From positions 248,001-312,000 of the forward strand of contig CAJQUW010002202.1 of assembly GCA_907163375.1 (NCBI GenBank): a stretch of DNA of 64,000 nucleotides. The letters run 5' to 3'. Below the pieces are notes generated by a model. That model was not told the origin of the DNA, did not search any database, and worked only from the letters and a program-made list of their open reading frames with translations. Made by a program: the position numbers and the translations under genes. How positions within the stretch are numbered: the stretch's first letter is position 1; the number at the start of each line of letters is the position of its first letter. Shown in pieces: positions 10,674 through 19,110 of the stretch. This DNA is from Prostheceraeus crozeri. Taxonomy: Eukaryota > Platyhelminthes > Polycladida > Euryleptidae.

Positions 10674-10892
10674 TTACAGGAACGCCCGTCGAAAGGAAGT
10701 ATTACACCGAACTTCATTTGCAACGTTCAAGTTGACTGATATCAGATTCAACTTAATGATAGTATTCGCCAGTCTAAAGACTGCCCAGGGCAAACCGCGT
10801 GGAGGTTCTATCATGTCTTGCCCCATGGTGGCCCTTATGAGGGCCGGTGGTTCGTTCTCGGTGACAAGTTGACTATTGGCTGGAATAGTCAA
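10674..10892 (-). CDS. Small cassette peptide, copy 1 (72 aa)
   Basis: The frame contains the shared core ENEPPALIRATMGQD followed by MIEPPRGLPWAVFRLANTII and a Leu/Asn-rich end. Two starts are possible: the first ATG (10,892), which overlaps the end of the upstream gene, or the internal ATG (10,826), which sits in an exact GCCACCATGG Kozak context and gives 50 residues. Comparison with copy 2 shows four silent changes plus two conservative ones (M/L, I/L) in this frame, good evidence that this frame is or was translated. The core looks amphipathic and weakly hydrophobic. I know no homologue. Confidence 0.6.
   Translation of the reverse strand: MTIPANSQLVTENEPPALIRATMGQDMIEPPRGLPWAVFRLANTIIKLNLISVNLNVANEVRCNTSFRRAFL
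10722..10860 (-). repeat. 139-bp cassette, copy 1
   Basis: First of three gap-free 139-bp copies (others at 11,226 and 11,700). Each starts AACGTTCAAGTTGACTGATA on the plus strand and ends at GGTTCGTTCTCG. Each contains short inverted repeats (GGCCCT/AGGGCC and CAGTCT/AGACTG). Confidence 0.9.
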
Positions 10893-11112
10893 TAGTTATG
10901 ACCGTTAGGTTCTCGTATACCCTATACCGCCTAAGCCGTGGTGGTGCATCTGGCACCTTTCGGATGCGTGTGGTATTAGGAGTCCACACCTCATCCGTCC
11001 AAACGATCCTCTTGATCTTCCCCTTCTTCTCACCTTCCTTCTCGTCCACTTCATCCCACTCGTCGAGGATGATGAAGTCGGGAATGGTGTTGGTAGGAGA
11101 TGTTGCTTCCAT
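10873..11112 (-). CDS. Accessory protein, unrecognised, 79 aa
   Basis: The protein starts MEATSPTNTIPDFIILDEWD, with a strongly acidic first half (DEWDEVDEKEGE) followed by a basic second half (KKGKIKRIVW, RLRRYRVYE). No family is recognised; the charge split suggests a small nucleic-acid- or protein-binding factor, but that is a guess. A TATA box (11,153-11,160) lies 41 bp upstream of the ATG, which supports a real promoter and this start. The gene ends at the doorstep of cassette copy 1, and the cassette peptide frame overlaps its last 20 bp. Confidence 0.6.
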   Translation of the reverse strand: MEATSPTNTIPDFIILDEWDEVDEKEGEKKGKIKRIVWTDEVWTPNTTRIRKVPDAPPRLRRYRVYENLTVITIDYSSQ

Positions 11113-11152
11113 CGTGACTTAAAATTGAATGAGAAGCGCTACAATCTTCTGG

Positions 11153-11160
11153 CTTATATA
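11153..11160 (-). promoter_or_regulatory. TATA box for the 79-aa gene
   Basis: CCCTATATAAGCC on the minus strand is a textbook TATA box 41 bp before the start codon at 11,112, so the leader would be about 10-15 nt. Confidence 0.6.
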
Positions 11161-11192
11161 GGGTTTTCAACAATGAATTGCTCAACAGCGAA

Positions 11193-11375
11193 TCAGAATG
11201 CTTCAGGGATAGCAATCGACTGCATAACGTTCAAGTTGACTGATAGCAGATTCAACTTAATGATAGTATTCGCCAGTCTGAAGACTGCCCAGGGCAAACC
11301 GCGAGGAGGTTCTATCAAATCTTGCCCCATGGTGGCCCTTATCAGGGCCGGTGGTTCGTTCTCGGGGGTCGTCAT
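11193..11375 (-). CDS. Small cassette peptide, copy 2 (60 aa)
   Basis: The ATG at 11,375 follows the stop of the 88-aa gene by only one base, an arrangement that would suit reinitiation. The product reads MTTPENEPPALIRATMGQD followed by LIEPPRGLPWAVFRLANTII, then ends in a copy-specific tail. The internal ATG at 11,330 again has GCCACCATGG context. Differences from copy 1 are mostly silent in this frame, whereas they would change several residues in the alternative frame, so I choose this one. The function is unknown; the amphipathic core could be membrane- or capsid-interacting. Confidence 0.62.
   Translation of the reverse strand: MTTPENEPPALIRATMGQDLIEPPRGLPWAVFRLANTIIKLNLLSVNLNVMQSIAIPEAF
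11226..11364 (-). repeat. 139-bp cassette, copy 2
   Basis: Second gap-free copy, differing from copy 1 at about six positions. It lies immediately 3' of the 88-aa gene, as copy 1 lies 3' of the 79-aa gene. Confidence 0.9.
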
Positions 11376-11376
11376 C

Positions 11377-11643
11377 TTACAGCCTACCGATTCTGCTGAG
11401 AGAGTCTTTGACTCTCTCCATGGTAGCAGTGTCGACTTCCATGCTAGTTGGCATGTGAGTGAAAAGTGGAATGTAGCGCCATTCCATTGAATTGACAACA
11501 CTTGCTGTCATCGGATTGCCAATCCGAGCAAGATTGTTGTGGACTCTGTCTTGCTCCTCTAGTCTAACAAATTCGTTAAATAAATTTTGCGGTCTTAACT
11601 GCGGTCCGCGAGGAGAGCTGACTTGACTGTTCGGCGTCTGCAT
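11377..11643 (-). CDS. Accessory protein, unrecognised, 88 aa
   Basis: The protein starts MQTPNSQVSSPRGPQLRPQN and continues with a helical middle (NLFNEFVRLEEQDRVHNNLA) and a C-terminal helix (TATMERVKDSLSRIGRL). No family is recognised. The TATA box at 11,675-11,682 sits only 32 bp before the ATG, so the 5' leader would be almost absent. It is followed at one base by the cassette-peptide ATG. The length and arrangement parallel the 79-aa gene, but the sequences are unrelated, which means the cassette, not the gene, is the duplicated item. Confidence 0.6.
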   Translation of the reverse strand: MQTPNSQVSSPRGPQLRPQNLFNEFVRLEEQDRVHNNLARIGNPMTASVVNSMEWRYIPLFTHMPTSMEVDTATMERVKDSLSRIGRL

Positions 11644-11674
11644 GATTGAAATGAAATGAAATGAGAGGCAGTGG

Positions 11675-11682
11675 TTTATATA
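11675..11682 (-). promoter_or_regulatory. TATA box for the 88-aa gene
   Basis: GGGGTATATAAACC on the minus strand, a strong TATA box 32 bp upstream of the start codon at 11,643. Confidence 0.62.
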
Positions 11683-11687
11683 CCCCT

Positions 11688-11804
11688 CTAACGCGACGCA
11701 ACGTTCAAGTTGACTGATAGCAGATTCAACTTAATGATAGTATTCGCCAGTCTAAAGACTGCCAAGGGCAAACCGCGTGGAGGTTCTATCATGTCTTGCC
11801 CCAT
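11688..11804 (-). CDS. Small cassette peptide, copy 3 (38 aa)
   Basis: No upstream in-frame ATG precedes this copy, so the best start is the internal ATG at 11,804 in GCCACCATGG context, giving MGQDMIEPPRGLPLAVFRLA and a short tail. An intron-like 3' end (TTACTATTTTTCAG on the minus strand) abuts the cassette at about 11,844, so the peptide could instead be a 3' exon of the zinc-finger/coiled-coil gene upstream. Changes relative to copy 1 include P to T and W to L, so it is the most diverged copy. Confidence 0.5.
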   Translation of the reverse strand: MGQDMIEPPRGLPLAVFRLANTIIKLNLLSVNLNVASR

Positions 11805-11838
11805 GGTGGCCCTTATGAGAGCCGTTGGTTCGTTCTCG
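11700..11838 (-). repeat. 139-bp cassette, copy 3
   Basis: Third gap-free copy; spacing between copies is 504 and 474 bp. It lies 3' of the third minus-strand gene of this block, repeating the gene-then-cassette pattern. Confidence 0.9.
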
Positions 11839-11917
11839 TCGCATCTGAAAAATAGTAAGAAAATAGATGAAATTATATTCAAGTGATAGAGATGATATTA
11901 ACTTGCCATAAATTAAC

Positions 11918-13117
11918 TTAATCGGTTCGTTGAACCTTCGATGGTGGTGGCTGAGGCAGGTACTTGGCCGGCAACTTTCGCTTACGATGGCGCAATTCCT
12001 TGATGTCACCATTGTGTTTGATGCTTATGTGGAGACAGCGAATATCTGTCGTTGCTCCTTCATAGCACTCGCTCGTTTTATCCAAATCCTCCGACTCCAT
12101 TATTACATCGTCTATAATTTTGCTACCGACTACGGGGAGGTGGAGCGTTGTTCTTCTCTCCTTGACAGCGTTATTCTTCGCCTCAAGAAGAGCCATCTTC
12201 TCCTGCTCATGTTGGAGTTTGAGCGTCGCTTCCTTCGCCTTCATGTTCTTAATGCATGTGGCCTGATCCTCTACGCGACTCTCACTCGCTAGAGCTCTCT
12301 TTTGGAAACCTTCCAACTTCAATACTTGAGCCTTAAGACTCCTAATTTCCGCCACCTGCTTTTTGAGTTCAAAATTCTCATCCCTTAATGCTGAGCATTC
12401 GTTTTTATAACGACTCATTTCATCCTTCAGCTTCTTAATGGCGTACTCTTGGCTAACCCTCGCCACACCATCATCCTTAGCCCACCGCTTGGCTTGGGCT
12501 TTGATGCCTCTCCCTTTTTTAGGTGAGGAGTGCGTTTTTGGCGCTGGCACTGCCCGACTCTTCGCAATCGCCTTATCGGGTTTAGGAGCTATGACCGCCT
12601 CCTCGGGTTTGCTGGTGACGACCACCTCTTCCGTTTCCGATTCAGATTCGGAGATTTCCGACTCAGAGCTAGAAGAGCTGAGGTGAGATGTCGTTGGCTG
12701 CTCATTCTTGCAGTCTTGTATGGCTTGAACTGCCATCTGCAACTCTGTCTCCACATCTAGATCAACTTGAGGTCTTTCAACCGGTGGGATGATGACCTTC
12801 CCAACCTCTGAGGCATGCGTCTCTGTCTCCTCATCTTGATCAGGTTTTTCGAAAAGTGGGGTGATGGCTTTCCCAACCTCTGAGGTGGTATAATTTTTCA
12901 CCTTCTTAATGAGACATGTTGAATGCGTCTTATAGAAAAACTCGTTCAGGTTTCCCCTGACGAATTTCATGCACGATGTGCATCCGCTCACCACAGCGAC
13001 CTCCTTATGCTCTTCGGGAGTGTCGGGGAATTTATTTAAATGGCGCTTGAACTCGCCACCTCGCTTGACTTCGCCACATAGGCACTTTTTAAAATGAAAC
13101 TTTGAATTTCCTCCCAT
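11918..13117 (-). CDS. Zinc-binding, coiled-coil accessory protein, about 399 aa
   Basis: I do not recognise the family. From the chosen start MGGNSKFHF, residues 10-70 hold two metal-binding-like groups (C12, C14, H26, H37 and C46, C49, H65, C68). Next come an acidic Ser/Glu-rich tract (SSSSSESEISESESETEE, about residues 145-170), a Pro/Lys/Ala-rich basic linker, a long coiled coil (about 215-310, YAIKKLKDEMSRYKNECSAL onward), and a basic C-terminus (RHRKRKLPAKY) resembling a nuclear localisation signal. A TATA box at 13,184-13,191 lies 67 bp upstream of this ATG; an earlier in-frame ATG at 13,174 would lie upstream of the expected transcription start, so I reject it. The protein could be a nuclear scaffold or DNA-organising factor of the element. 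Confidence 0.62.
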   Translation of the reverse strand: MGGNSKFHFKKCLCGEVKRGGEFKRHLNKFPDTPEEHKEVAVVSGCTSCMKFVRGNLNEFFYKTHSTCLIKKVKNYTTSEVGKAITPLFEKPDQDEETETHASEVGKVIIPPVERPQVDLDVETELQMAVQAIQDCKNEQPTTSHLSSSSSESEISESESETEEVVVTSKPEEAVIAPKPDKAIAKSRAVPAPKTHSSPKKGRGIKAQAKRWAKDDGVARVSQEYAIKKLKDEMSRYKNECSALRDENFELKKQVAEIRSLKAQVLKLEGFQKRALASESRVEDQATCIKNMKAKEATLKLQHEQEKMALLEAKNNAVKERRTTLHLPVVGSKIIDDVIMESEDLDKTSECYEGATTDIRCLHISIKHNGDIKELRHRKRKLPAKYLPQPPPSKVQRTD

Positions 13118-13183
13118 TTTGTAACTTATGTATCTGTAAAGGAAGGATGAAATAGAATTACTAACAGGCGACATTGGCAGTCA

Positions 13184-13191
13184 TTTTTATA
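13184..13191 (-). promoter_or_regulatory. TATA box for the zinc/coiled-coil gene
   Basis: GATTATAAAAATG on the minus strand; the position fits transcription start near 13,158 and translation from 13,117. Confidence 0.5.
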
Positions 13192-13239
13192 ATCATACAG
13201 CTAAATTGTGAGATTGGTGGAAAGTGTCGAACCTTTGAA

Positions 13240-13900
13240 TCCGTTACAGGCATTACTCAGAGGGGATCTTATCCCAACTCCAAGGCCTCGGCCCACAAAT
13301 CCAACCTCCCGCGGACAGAGCGTGCGTCATATCACTGTGTTGGTATCCGGACCCTGATTTTGACATGAAAACCAGTGGATTGTTTACAAAGGTTGCAAAT
13401 TCCAAGCCGAAGCTCGCCTCCCACAACTTAATAAATGTCTTAGTTGAATTCAGCAGGGTCGAAAACCCCAGAAAACCTCCAAAACTAGTGAATTTAAATT
13501 TTTCAACTTTTTAGCACTAATTATGAAATTTTATAAGCAGTCTATCACTTCGGGCAGGTCAATAGCGACCGAACCTTTTTTGAATCAAGTCAAATGGACT
13601 TGTAGAAGCAAAGTTACAAGCCTTTAAAGTTTTGGAGTCTTTTATGGCCTGGAGACGAAGGCCATCTCCTGGCTACCCTCTAAGTCTGACGGCTTAGCTG
13701 ATATCAGCAATGAAATTTTCTAAGTCGGTTTCTTACAGAAACCCGGAATTTGGAATGTCCGATGCTATCATCGGAGCTCAGACAGATGACCTACCGTTGA
13801 CAATCTGTCGTATTAATGTCAAGTCTCAGTCGGTTCCCAGCTTATATAGTTTGTGACGATCAGCTGATGACGTAAGATCCATCATCCAAAAACTTAAAAC
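13240..13900. other. Non-coding stretch beyond the last accessory gene
   Basis: No gene seen. It is somewhat richer in GC than the flanks and has no clear repeat. It could contain the right end of the Maverick, but I cannot identify a terminal repeat without the left end. Confidence 0.4.
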
Positions 13901-14830
13901 GCTTCTATCACCGATTCTGGAGGTCCGATTGAGCTGGAAATACACCATTTCAATGTAGAATTTGACGCTGAATCCAAATCTGTCCTCCGTTTTCCCATCC
14001 GATGCTTCGTTTTGGCTCTACAGCCCACAGCCATCGCAAAACTTCTGTCGTTTTTTCGAAAAAATTTTGTGAAGAAAAATTTTTTCTCTCCGATTGACTT
14101 GAAACTCACCATGTTGATAGAGAATTTGACGCTGATTCCAAATCTGAAATCCGTTTTGCTCTCCGATGCTTCGTTTTGAAGCTACAGCCCAAAACGTCCA
14201 AAATTCTAACTCTGTCGTTTTTCGCCAATCTTCCAAAATCTTAAATGGCGTCTCACATCTAAACGAAGACAGATATGAACAAGCCGATTCTTTCAGTGAA
14301 TTTGTCTCACTATTAGCTTTCAAACGAGCTATTGCACGACAAAATCCGTCCACTGGAAGCCAAGATCGAAGCTAGCTCTCCCGAGGGGGGGGACGTCAGC
14401 GAAAATTTTTTCTCTCCGATGGCGTTCAAATTCACCATACCGATGCAGAATTTCACGCTGAATCCGAATCTGGCCTCCGTGTTCTCATCCGATGGTTCGT
14501 TTTGGCGCTACACACCAAAACGTCCCAAATTCTAACTCTGTCGTTTTTCCGAAAAATGTTGAAATTTTTTTCTCGCCGATTGACTTGAAACTCACCATAC
14601 AGATAGAGAATTTCACGCTGATTCCAAATCTGAAATCCGTTTTCCAATCCGATGCTTCGTTTTGAAGCTACAGCCCAAAACGTCCAAATTTTAACTCCGA
14701 CAAAATTTTGAAGAAAAATTTTTTCTCGCCGATTGCTTTCAAATTCACCATACCGATGCAGAATTTTACGCTCATCACGAATCTAAAGTCCGTTTCACCA
14801 TTCCACCACGACAACCTAGACGGTCGCCCA
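13900..14830 (+). repeat. Tandem array of about 160-bp units
   Basis: Units share the words GATTGACTTGAAACTCACCA, GAGAATTTGACGCTGATTCC, ATCTGAAATCCGTTTT and CCGATGCTTCGTTTTG. Recognisable starts lie near 13,929, 14,092, 14,415, 14,575 and 14,727, and the 323-bp gap between the second and third equals two units, with a very decayed one near 14,258. Two unit types seem to alternate (GATTGACTTG... and GATGGCGTTC/GATTGCTTTC...). Small open frames here simply follow the repeat. The array may belong to the end of the Maverick or be an independent satellite. Confidence 0.75.
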
Positions 14831-15066
14831 CGTCAACCTAGGCCAACTCACCCGAGTCTCTCACACTCTGTCGTTTTCGAGGGGGGGACGTCAGCGACTT
14901 TTTTCGACGGCGGCCATCTTGCGCGGTCCAGTCGTGGAGTTTTACTTACTACTCAAATAATCATATTGCTGCCGGCTTACGTTTTTAGAACGTTGTCAAA
15001 AGCTGCTGTCCGTAAAACAGAAGTCAGTATGTTAGCAATTTAAAGCAGCCTTTTCTTCCAATGACG

Positions 15067-15623
15067 TTAAGTAAAGAAAATAAAAGTAAACTCATGATAT
15101 AATACTTATTATGTTAAGCGCTTTCGATGACTCCAATCATAAGATAAACAATAATCATAAGAAGCAACAACATTGAGAGGCCCTAAAGATCAAAGCCGCT
15201 CAATATGGAAGCATCTCTGAGACTGCAATCAATTCTCCGGACATAAGATCGAGTCCTATTTCTGTGTCGCTGCATACTGCAGAAATGTACAACATGTCAA
15301 GATCACTGAGGCCATTTTATTAAAACGATTGAAGCCCTCATTATGTATCATGAAAGATTATGTTAGTGATTTGCTCCTGCCCTTTTCAACTTTCATCTTA
15401 TCTATGTTAATTTTCTGTAGTCCAATGTCTCGATTTTAGTATGTGTGCATATTTTTACTTACTTAATTTCTTTTCATAGCTATGTAATTTGAATGTCTAT
15501 AACTTTCAGTGTAAGATTATTCTGAATCCTTTTGTATCATGACGTTATCTTATGACTAGAGTCATCGAAAGCGCTTAAGATAACAAATTACATTATGAGT
15601 TTATTTTTATTTTCTTTACTTAA
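15067..15623. mobile_element. MITE with 81-bp terminal inverted repeats
   Basis: The ends TTAAGTAAAGAAAATAAAA (left) and its reverse complement (right) continue for about 81 bp with few mismatches and a 2-bp gap, including the block TTAAGCGCTTTCGATGACTC. The 557-bp element has no coding capacity. Terminal TTAA on both sides could be a piggyBac-type target duplication or part of the repeat; the superfamily is not certain. Confidence 0.85.
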
Positions 15624-15639
15624 AGTATGTTAGTAATTA

Positions 15640-18288
15640 GCTTGAACGCCATCCACATTAGAATCAGATGATATTTGGTGACCCCTGAGCGAATACTAGC
15701 TTAGAGAGTAAAAGTGTCATGCCAATGTTGCTCGCAAGCTGCCCATCATTGATGTGGTGCCCTGCACCAATCTGAGCAAAATTTCGGTACATATGTACCT
15801 TATTTGGGAAACAGTCAACACATCAAGTTAGAATATATTCTATAACAAATCAAACATAATTCCAATTATCTCATTGAATACAGGTCTAGCATCATCACAT
15901 TCTGCTAGTCTATTGACAACACCGTTTATGCAATGTTTAGTTGGAGCAAGAGGTCTGCGTTGGTGGCACGAACACGACAAGTGTCATTCGTGTTCGTGTT
16001 CGTGATTTGACAACATAATTTATTTTCTTGTGGATCTTATTTATCGTATTACTGTCGTATTTTATTTCTTGTGGACAAGGACTCGTTTGATAACTTATCC
16101 TGTTCTAACCATGCACAAACTGTCTAGAATGCATTAGATTCCACGACGATGAATGATAAATAAACAGCATTCTTTCGATGTATTTGCAAAAGATCAATGC
16201 ATGCATATATCTACATAAATGTACATAGCATTCAATTGAACCATTCATGGCCGAACCACGAGCATTCATCGCCTCCTTGTTAGGAACCTCAGTCTGGTAT
16301 TAGGCCGAGCGCGCTGCCCATTATCCGAATTTGAGCAGAGAAGTGAATGCCTGGTGTACACCATTGCTACCGACCCAGCCACTTCCGCTACAAACCATGT
16401 GCATTATCAACAGTGGGTTCGTCATAAACTAGAGACGATATTCTCTGAGTTCAGGGCAGCTTGATAAGCAGCCTTTTATTAGATCAGCAACCGGTCTACA
16501 GCCATTTGACAAAAATCACTCAACTAACTAATTAACTTTGTGATTAATTAAATTAATTAAATTAACTTTGTGGTTTCTTTAAACTGGTTTAGTCTCCTAC
16601 AGTCAACTGTTGTTTGCATTGAATAATAAATCTTAAATCAATTACTCGCAAGATAAATTTCATGTCAGTCGTAGACGGTTTGGATTTCGTGATCGTGTCG
16701 TTTCATGTCGTGTTCGTTTACCAGCTGAAAAGCTTCGTGTAGTGTTGAGGGCAAATCTCCGACGACTACAGATCTCTTGGAGCTGATGTCATCAGTCATT
16801 TCACATGTACATCAATGATAACTAATAATGTTAATGTGCGTCACCATGGATATCCTTGTTGTCATGTATTTTATAAAAATTGCATATTAATTATAAATCA
16901 TTAGATATATCAGATCGTTGAAATTCAAATATGAATTCTGCTTGGTTTTGATTTCGAAGCTTTGCCAATATGTAGGCTAATATGTAATATGTATTTCACC
17001 ATCATGTGGAAAATGGATGTAGATAAGTTTATTCCACGTCATCCCGGATTTTCATCCCTAAAAGAGGAGTCATTATGGAAGTCGAAAGTGACTCAGCAAA
17101 ATAATTATGCTGCATGGGATATAATGAACAAATCAAAGAACAACTGATTTTCTAAATTTAGATTCTCTTCATCAAAACTGTCCACACTCTTCTTTTAAGG
17201 TTTATTGCATTGAACTAGGAAATAAGCTGATTCTAAGTCTGCGAACGAATAAACTGCTACTTCGACTTACAGTACGGAAAAAAATGAACCTACTTGTTGC
17301 TACTGCGTTTTTCAGGAAAATATTGGCAACGAGTGCGCGCACATTTACATAGACATAACTTCTACGGAAACAAAATCAGTACAAGAGACGTCATAATAAG
17401 CGAAACAGTACTCTGCTTTAAGAATCAGTTACAGTGTTATGAATTGATGAAAAGAATTCGGTTGGTCATGCTCAGTCATGAGTCATGACAACAGAGACAG
17501 AATTCTGATTTATACCTGAGAATTACACATTCATGTAATGTCAGCAAATGAAATTGACAAATACTTTTGCATTGAGTAGGGTACTCCTACTTTTGCTCTT
17601 CTCTGATTGCATCAAAATAATAATTCAATTATGACACTCACTGAAATAAAACTTATGATATGATATTCATGTAGGCTATTATCCGATAGTTTTTCGGTAT
17701 ATTTAAGTGCAGACTTTTTACTTTCCTGATTATTTGTGGCATCACTATAAAAAAGTAGAAAATATAGATGAAATGTAACTATTAACTTCCGAATTCTTTA
17801 GATTTGGATTTCCCAATTGGCTTGGTAATTAATAATTTCTTATCATCTGCGAACGGCGGCTCAGTAAACAAATGATTAGCTGTCGGTTCTTAATGCTATT
17901 TGATGCTTGCATCATCATAAAGAAAATTTGGAGCAGGTACTTTCACAGAAGCGAGAAAAAGCCATACTTAGGATGCAAGTCAGCTGCAGTGCGCTATAAA
18001 ATCCTGAAGTTAGCGGCATACTACTTGTAATTCAACAGTAATCTTATTTGCACAGAAATTGCAGTTACAGTTTGCATTTATTGTGTGGTTTTAAGTGTTT
18101 TTTTTTAAAATTAATGTGAACCTTTGGTACTCTGTTCTTCAAAAGAATTATTGGATTCTAGATGAAGTCATAACGGTGATCAAATTAATAATCTGCGATC
18201 ATAAATTTTGTCATAATCTCTTACTCGAATAAATAGACCATGAGGATGTCTGCTGTCTATGAGAAATATTACGCGACGAGTTCCAGAT
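15640..18288. other. Non-coding stretch
   Basis: No gene, RNA gene or clear repeat recognised in 2.6 kb. The sequence is AT-rich with short AT microsatellites (for example AATTAATTAA runs near 16,540). A GC-richer patch at 16,250-16,420 has no open frame of note. Confidence 0.5.
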
Positions 18289-19110
18289 TAATAATAATAA
18301 TAATAATACAAGACAGATGGATGAAATTACATCAAAGAAGGCATGTTACAGCTGGCTAAGAACGGTGAATCTCAAGATTGAGACAGAAGCGTTGCTCACT
18401 GCTGCTCAAGATCAAGCACTGAACACCAAAGCCCACGCAACATATATCCTGAAAACAAGTGTGTAGATCCAAAGTGCAGAATGTGCAAGTCCTCAGATGA
18501 AACAGTCTCTCACATCCTCACGGGATGCTCAAAACTAGCAGGGAGTGAATACCTGAAGCGGCACAATAAGGTGGCAAGAATCATTCACAGAGACATCAGC
18601 ATGTGCTATGATCTAAGCGTACCACGACAGCCATGGCAGCATTTGCCCTTGCCAGTAACAGAAAATAATTCAGTGAAGATCTTGTGGGACTTTGAAATTC
18701 GAACGGACAAGAAAATCACAGCACGAAGACCTGACATCGTAATAATAGATAAGGTGAAGAAAAGAGGATGCATAATTGACATCTCGGTACCAGAAGACAG
18801 AAATATAACGAACAAAGAAAGAGAGAAGATCGCAAAGTACCTAGACCTGAAACTGGAAATCCAAAAGTTGTGGAAGATCAAGGTGAAAGTGTACCCTGTT
18901 GTCATTGGGGCATTGGGTGCTGATACTCAGAATCTCGCAAAATACTTGAGAGAAGTACCCGGACTTCATCATGTACCTCAGTTACAGAAAGCTGCTCTGT
19001 TGGGCAGTGCCTATATCCTCAGACGCACTCTCGATCTCCCTGAATCCTGGCAGGATTCCGAGATCCTGGGTTGTAGATCGACCGATGAAGAGGTCGTGTA
19101 CCAAAAAAAA
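18289..19110 (+). mobile_element. R4/Dong-like LINE, 5'-truncated, in a TAA repeat
   Basis: A (TAA)n run at 18,289-18,309 precedes a frame whose clear part is 18,481-19,098. It contains the CCHC-type finger CRMCKSSDETVSHILTGC, then RRPDIVIIDKVKKRGCIIDI, the PD...D core of the restriction-like endonuclease found C-terminal to the reverse transcriptase in R2/R4/NeSL-type elements, and the family tail LQKAALLGSAYILRRTLDLP. The RT itself is missing. The element ends in an A-run followed by AATAATAG, so both flanks are TAA-like. R4/Dong elements are known for inserting into TAA repeats; this copy behaves the same way. Upstream of 18,481 the frame is interrupted by stops. Confidence 0.78.

Larger units (their letters stand above)
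1..13240. mobile_element. Maverick/Polinton (adintovirus-like) element, right-hand part, fossil
   Basis: Seen: within 13 kb there are a capsid-type gene, an adenain-like protease, two virion-type proteins, a protein-primed type DNA polymerase B and several short accessory genes, packed on both strands with few spacers. That gene set is diagnostic of Mavericks/Polintons and the related adintoviruses. The left end, including integrase and packaging ATPase if present, lies outside the window, and I cannot identify the right terminal repeat; 13,240 is only where recognisable coding stops. The capsid, protease, TBP-like and polymerase genes each have about one or two breaks, while the two GxWEVG genes and the accessory genes look open. 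Inference: a fairly young but inactive copy. The host genome appears to supply the TATA boxes, AATAAA signals and splicing that the genes would use. Confidence 0.88.

Noticed and set aside
11752-12012. Alternative frame through the cassette (RERTTGPHKGHHGARHDRTS)
   Set aside because: The changes between cassette copies 1 and 2 alter several residues in this frame but are mostly silent in the frame chosen.
14018-14535. Several 60-110-codon frames on both strands
   Set aside because: They track the 160-bp tandem repeat and have no protein-like features.
16250-16420. GC-richer patch that looks vaguely like a tRNA-derived SINE head on the minus strand
   Set aside because: No B box and no cloverleaf could be built.
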